Assembly: GCA_024364805.1 (NCBI GenBank)
Contig: CM044489.1
Location: 118,461,540 to 118,482,954, forward strand
Reading direction: 5' to 3'
DNA: 21,415 bases
Source of the DNA: Euprymna scolopes
Taxonomy: Eukaryota > Mollusca > Cephalopoda > Sepiida > Sepiolidae
The notes under the pieces were generated by a model. That model was not told the origin of the DNA and searched no databases. It saw only the letters and a list, made by a program, of their open reading frames with translations. This document shows positions 20,181-21,415 of the stretch, one piece after another. Position 1 is the first letter of the stretch, and the number at the start of each line of letters is the position of its first letter. Both the position numbers and the translations under genes were made by a program.

Positions 20181-20610
20181 TGATCTAATTTTCCTTAGAA
20201 GACCATTGTGCCATACCCTGTCAAAAGTCTTAGATATACCTAGGGCTACCGCTCTACCCTCCCCTGTTTTGTCCTGTGTATGGTATATGCGTTCAGAGAT
20301 TACAGATAAGATATCTGCTGTAGAACGGGCTTGCCTAAACCCATATTGTTGATCGGTCAGAAGTTTAGCAGGTGTAAGGTGATGGACTAGAACTTGGTTA
20401 ATTATGGACTCAAATATTTTGGTGAACAGTGAGAGGCGGCTAATAGGGTGATAATTTAAGTGGTCAGTTCTTTCGCCAGAATTCTTGTAAACTGGTACCA
20501 CAGAAGCAGTTTTCCAGCAGTCAGGAAAGCAAGATTTGCCAAGGCATTTGTTGTAAAGTTTGAAGAGGACCGAAGCAACTTCAGCAGAGGATTTTTTTTA
20601 TTAGCAGAGA
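20181..20610 (-). pseudogene. LINE reverse transcriptase, N-terminal half (upstream of mariner)
   Basis: A single frame reads CFPDCWKTASVVPVYKNSG, NYHPISRLSLFTKIFE (RT block 1, canonical YRPIS), QYGFRQARSTADILS, DKTGEGRAVAL and KTFDRVWHNGLLRKIRSY (block 3; the family's DISKAFDRVW here reads GISKTFDRVW, so the first catalytic Asp of the usual D-x-S-K motif is Gly). It ends exactly at the mariner's TA target site. The protein would continue as GITEQILNIIKSFLNKRR on the other side of the mariner, in frame. Confidence 0.92.
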
Positions 20611-20649
20611 CAGGATGAGATAGGCACCAAATGCTTTGGAGGTGTCTAG

Positions 20650-21230
20650 GTCGTCTCATTTGCGCACTGTTCAGCTGGAAGAGAAAGGATATTTCCCCAT
20701 GGAGTATCTCTAATTAGATCCCTGATGGGTTCCCAGTCAGCCTTCTTATAATACTTTGTCATTTTGAGCAATGGCTCTTTAGTTTTGGGTCGAGAATTAA
20801 GGGTGATTTCTACCATTATCATAGTGTGATCAGCATTCCTGAGTAGGCTATGGGCATTCGTTACACAATTATCGGGACTGTGGTCAAAAATAGATCTAGA
20901 AGTGAGGCATGTTGATCTTGCTGATCTGGAAAATATGTCGGAAATGTAACCGTCTGTGATAGGGAATGAGATATAGAGAAGCTATGTGTTATGCTACCAG
21001 CTGTGTCTGTGTAAGTAGAGAATCCAAGCCAATTAATGTGGTGGACATTGAAGTCACCAAATGTACTTGTGCACTAGTATCGAGGGAAAGTGCTGTATCA
21101 ATGCTGTCAGAAACTTGGTTGATTAGCATACAGTCTTGGGTTGAGAGAGAGTGGTAGAGAAAATATAAGCAGCTAATGCTATGCTGCATGTTAACTCTAA
21201 AGCCCATAAATGTCTGGTCATCTGATTCGT
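20650..21230 (-). pseudogene. LINE endonuclease (APE-type) C-terminal part
   Basis: Minus-strand frames give FMGFRVNMQHSISCLYF, then QDCMLINQVSDSIDTALS, then GDFNVHHINWLGFSTYTDT (plus-strand 21059 downward). GDFN is the conserved Asp/Asn motif of APE-type nucleases, here followed by HH and W as in the family. Further on come SLLDLFLTTVP and ADHTMI (about 20834-20817), corresponding to the catalytic Asp-His motif. These pieces lie in more than one frame, so the copy is broken. In intact relatives this domain nicks the target DNA to prime reverse transcription. The part after ADHT (KADWEPIRDLIRDTPWG) is the usual linker to the RT. Confidence 0.85.
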
Positions 21231-21415
21231 TTTATTTCTCTCATCAAAGGGATAGTGTTTTAGAATATAGTCTCCAAGTCCGTGCATATGTCTGTCTGAG
21301 TAATTACGGCAAAGAGGGAGATAACCAGGCATGTTAAAATGGTTAGAAGGAATGGAGGAATGTAGTTTAGTTTACCTTAGTGCTAAGATATCCAGGGTGT
21401 TTGCTAGGAGAAATG

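Larger units (their letters stand above)
17790..21415 (-). mobile_element. LINE (Jockey/CR1-like) with endonuclease and RT, interrupted by mariner; runs off the window
   Basis: Read on the minus strand, the element enters at the window's right edge with apurinic-type endonuclease sequence, continues through the RT, and ends in a short 3' untranslated region with GTGCTTTGTTTAGGG and an A-rich end near 17790. About 2.3 kb of LINE is present once the 1,291-bp mariner is set aside. It is the best-preserved of at least five LINE pieces in the window and belongs to the same family as the copy at 3975-5200. Frame damage is light in the RT (a few stops) and heavier in the endonuclease. Upstream parts (ORF1, 5' UTR) lie outside the window. 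Confidence 0.92.

Overview
The window looks like AT-rich, intron- or intergenic-type DNA from an invertebrate animal. A cephalopod mollusc is my best guess: the LINE family, the tRNA-Arg-like SINE and the mix of mariner, hAT, Helitron and Penelope relics all fit one. That assignment rests on recollection of such families, not on a search. I see no convincing host protein-coding gene, no rRNA or functional tRNA gene, no CRISPR array and no virus-derived element. What can be supported is a stack of transposable elements of different ages in a poorly conserved, A/T-tract-rich background.

Layout. Positions 1-2,000 hold two oppositely oriented copies of a ~110-bp repeat with A tails, around a minus-strand LINE reverse-transcriptase (RT) scrap. 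A tRNA-Arg-like SINE relic lies near 2,590-2,760. Two diverged copies of a ~390-bp unit, about 0.5 kb apart, fill 3,073-3,966. They are followed directly by a plus-strand, 5'-truncated LINE (about 3,975-5,200). A non-autonomous hAT element with clear termini and a near-perfect 8-bp target duplication occupies 6,587-8,706. Two more degraded minus-strand LINE pieces lie at 9,715-10,630 and 12,690-13,095. A (TA)n tract of 108 bp follows at 13,279-13,386.

The right third is the richest. A 518-bp non-autonomous Helitron (13,889-14,406, minus) carries a tRNA-like sequence. The C-terminal part of a Penelope-like retroelement lies at about 15,320-15,960 (minus). An 81-bp palindromic mariner-type MITE sits at 17,266-17,346. 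From about 17,790 to the window end runs a minus-strand LINE with endonuclease and RT domains. It is split by a complete-length (1,291 bp) but inactivated mariner at 18,888-20,178. Removing the mariner and one TA restores the LINE reading frame, so the order of events is clear.

The most informative observations are: (i) two LINE copies on opposite strands share two in-frame TAG codons at homologous positions, while a more distant relative in the window has a sense codon at the one site it covers; (ii) the mariner-in-LINE nesting; (iii) the Helitron with an internal tRNA-like promoter; (iv) the exon-like core shared by the two ~390-bp repeat units. No previously undescribed gene system is visible to me.
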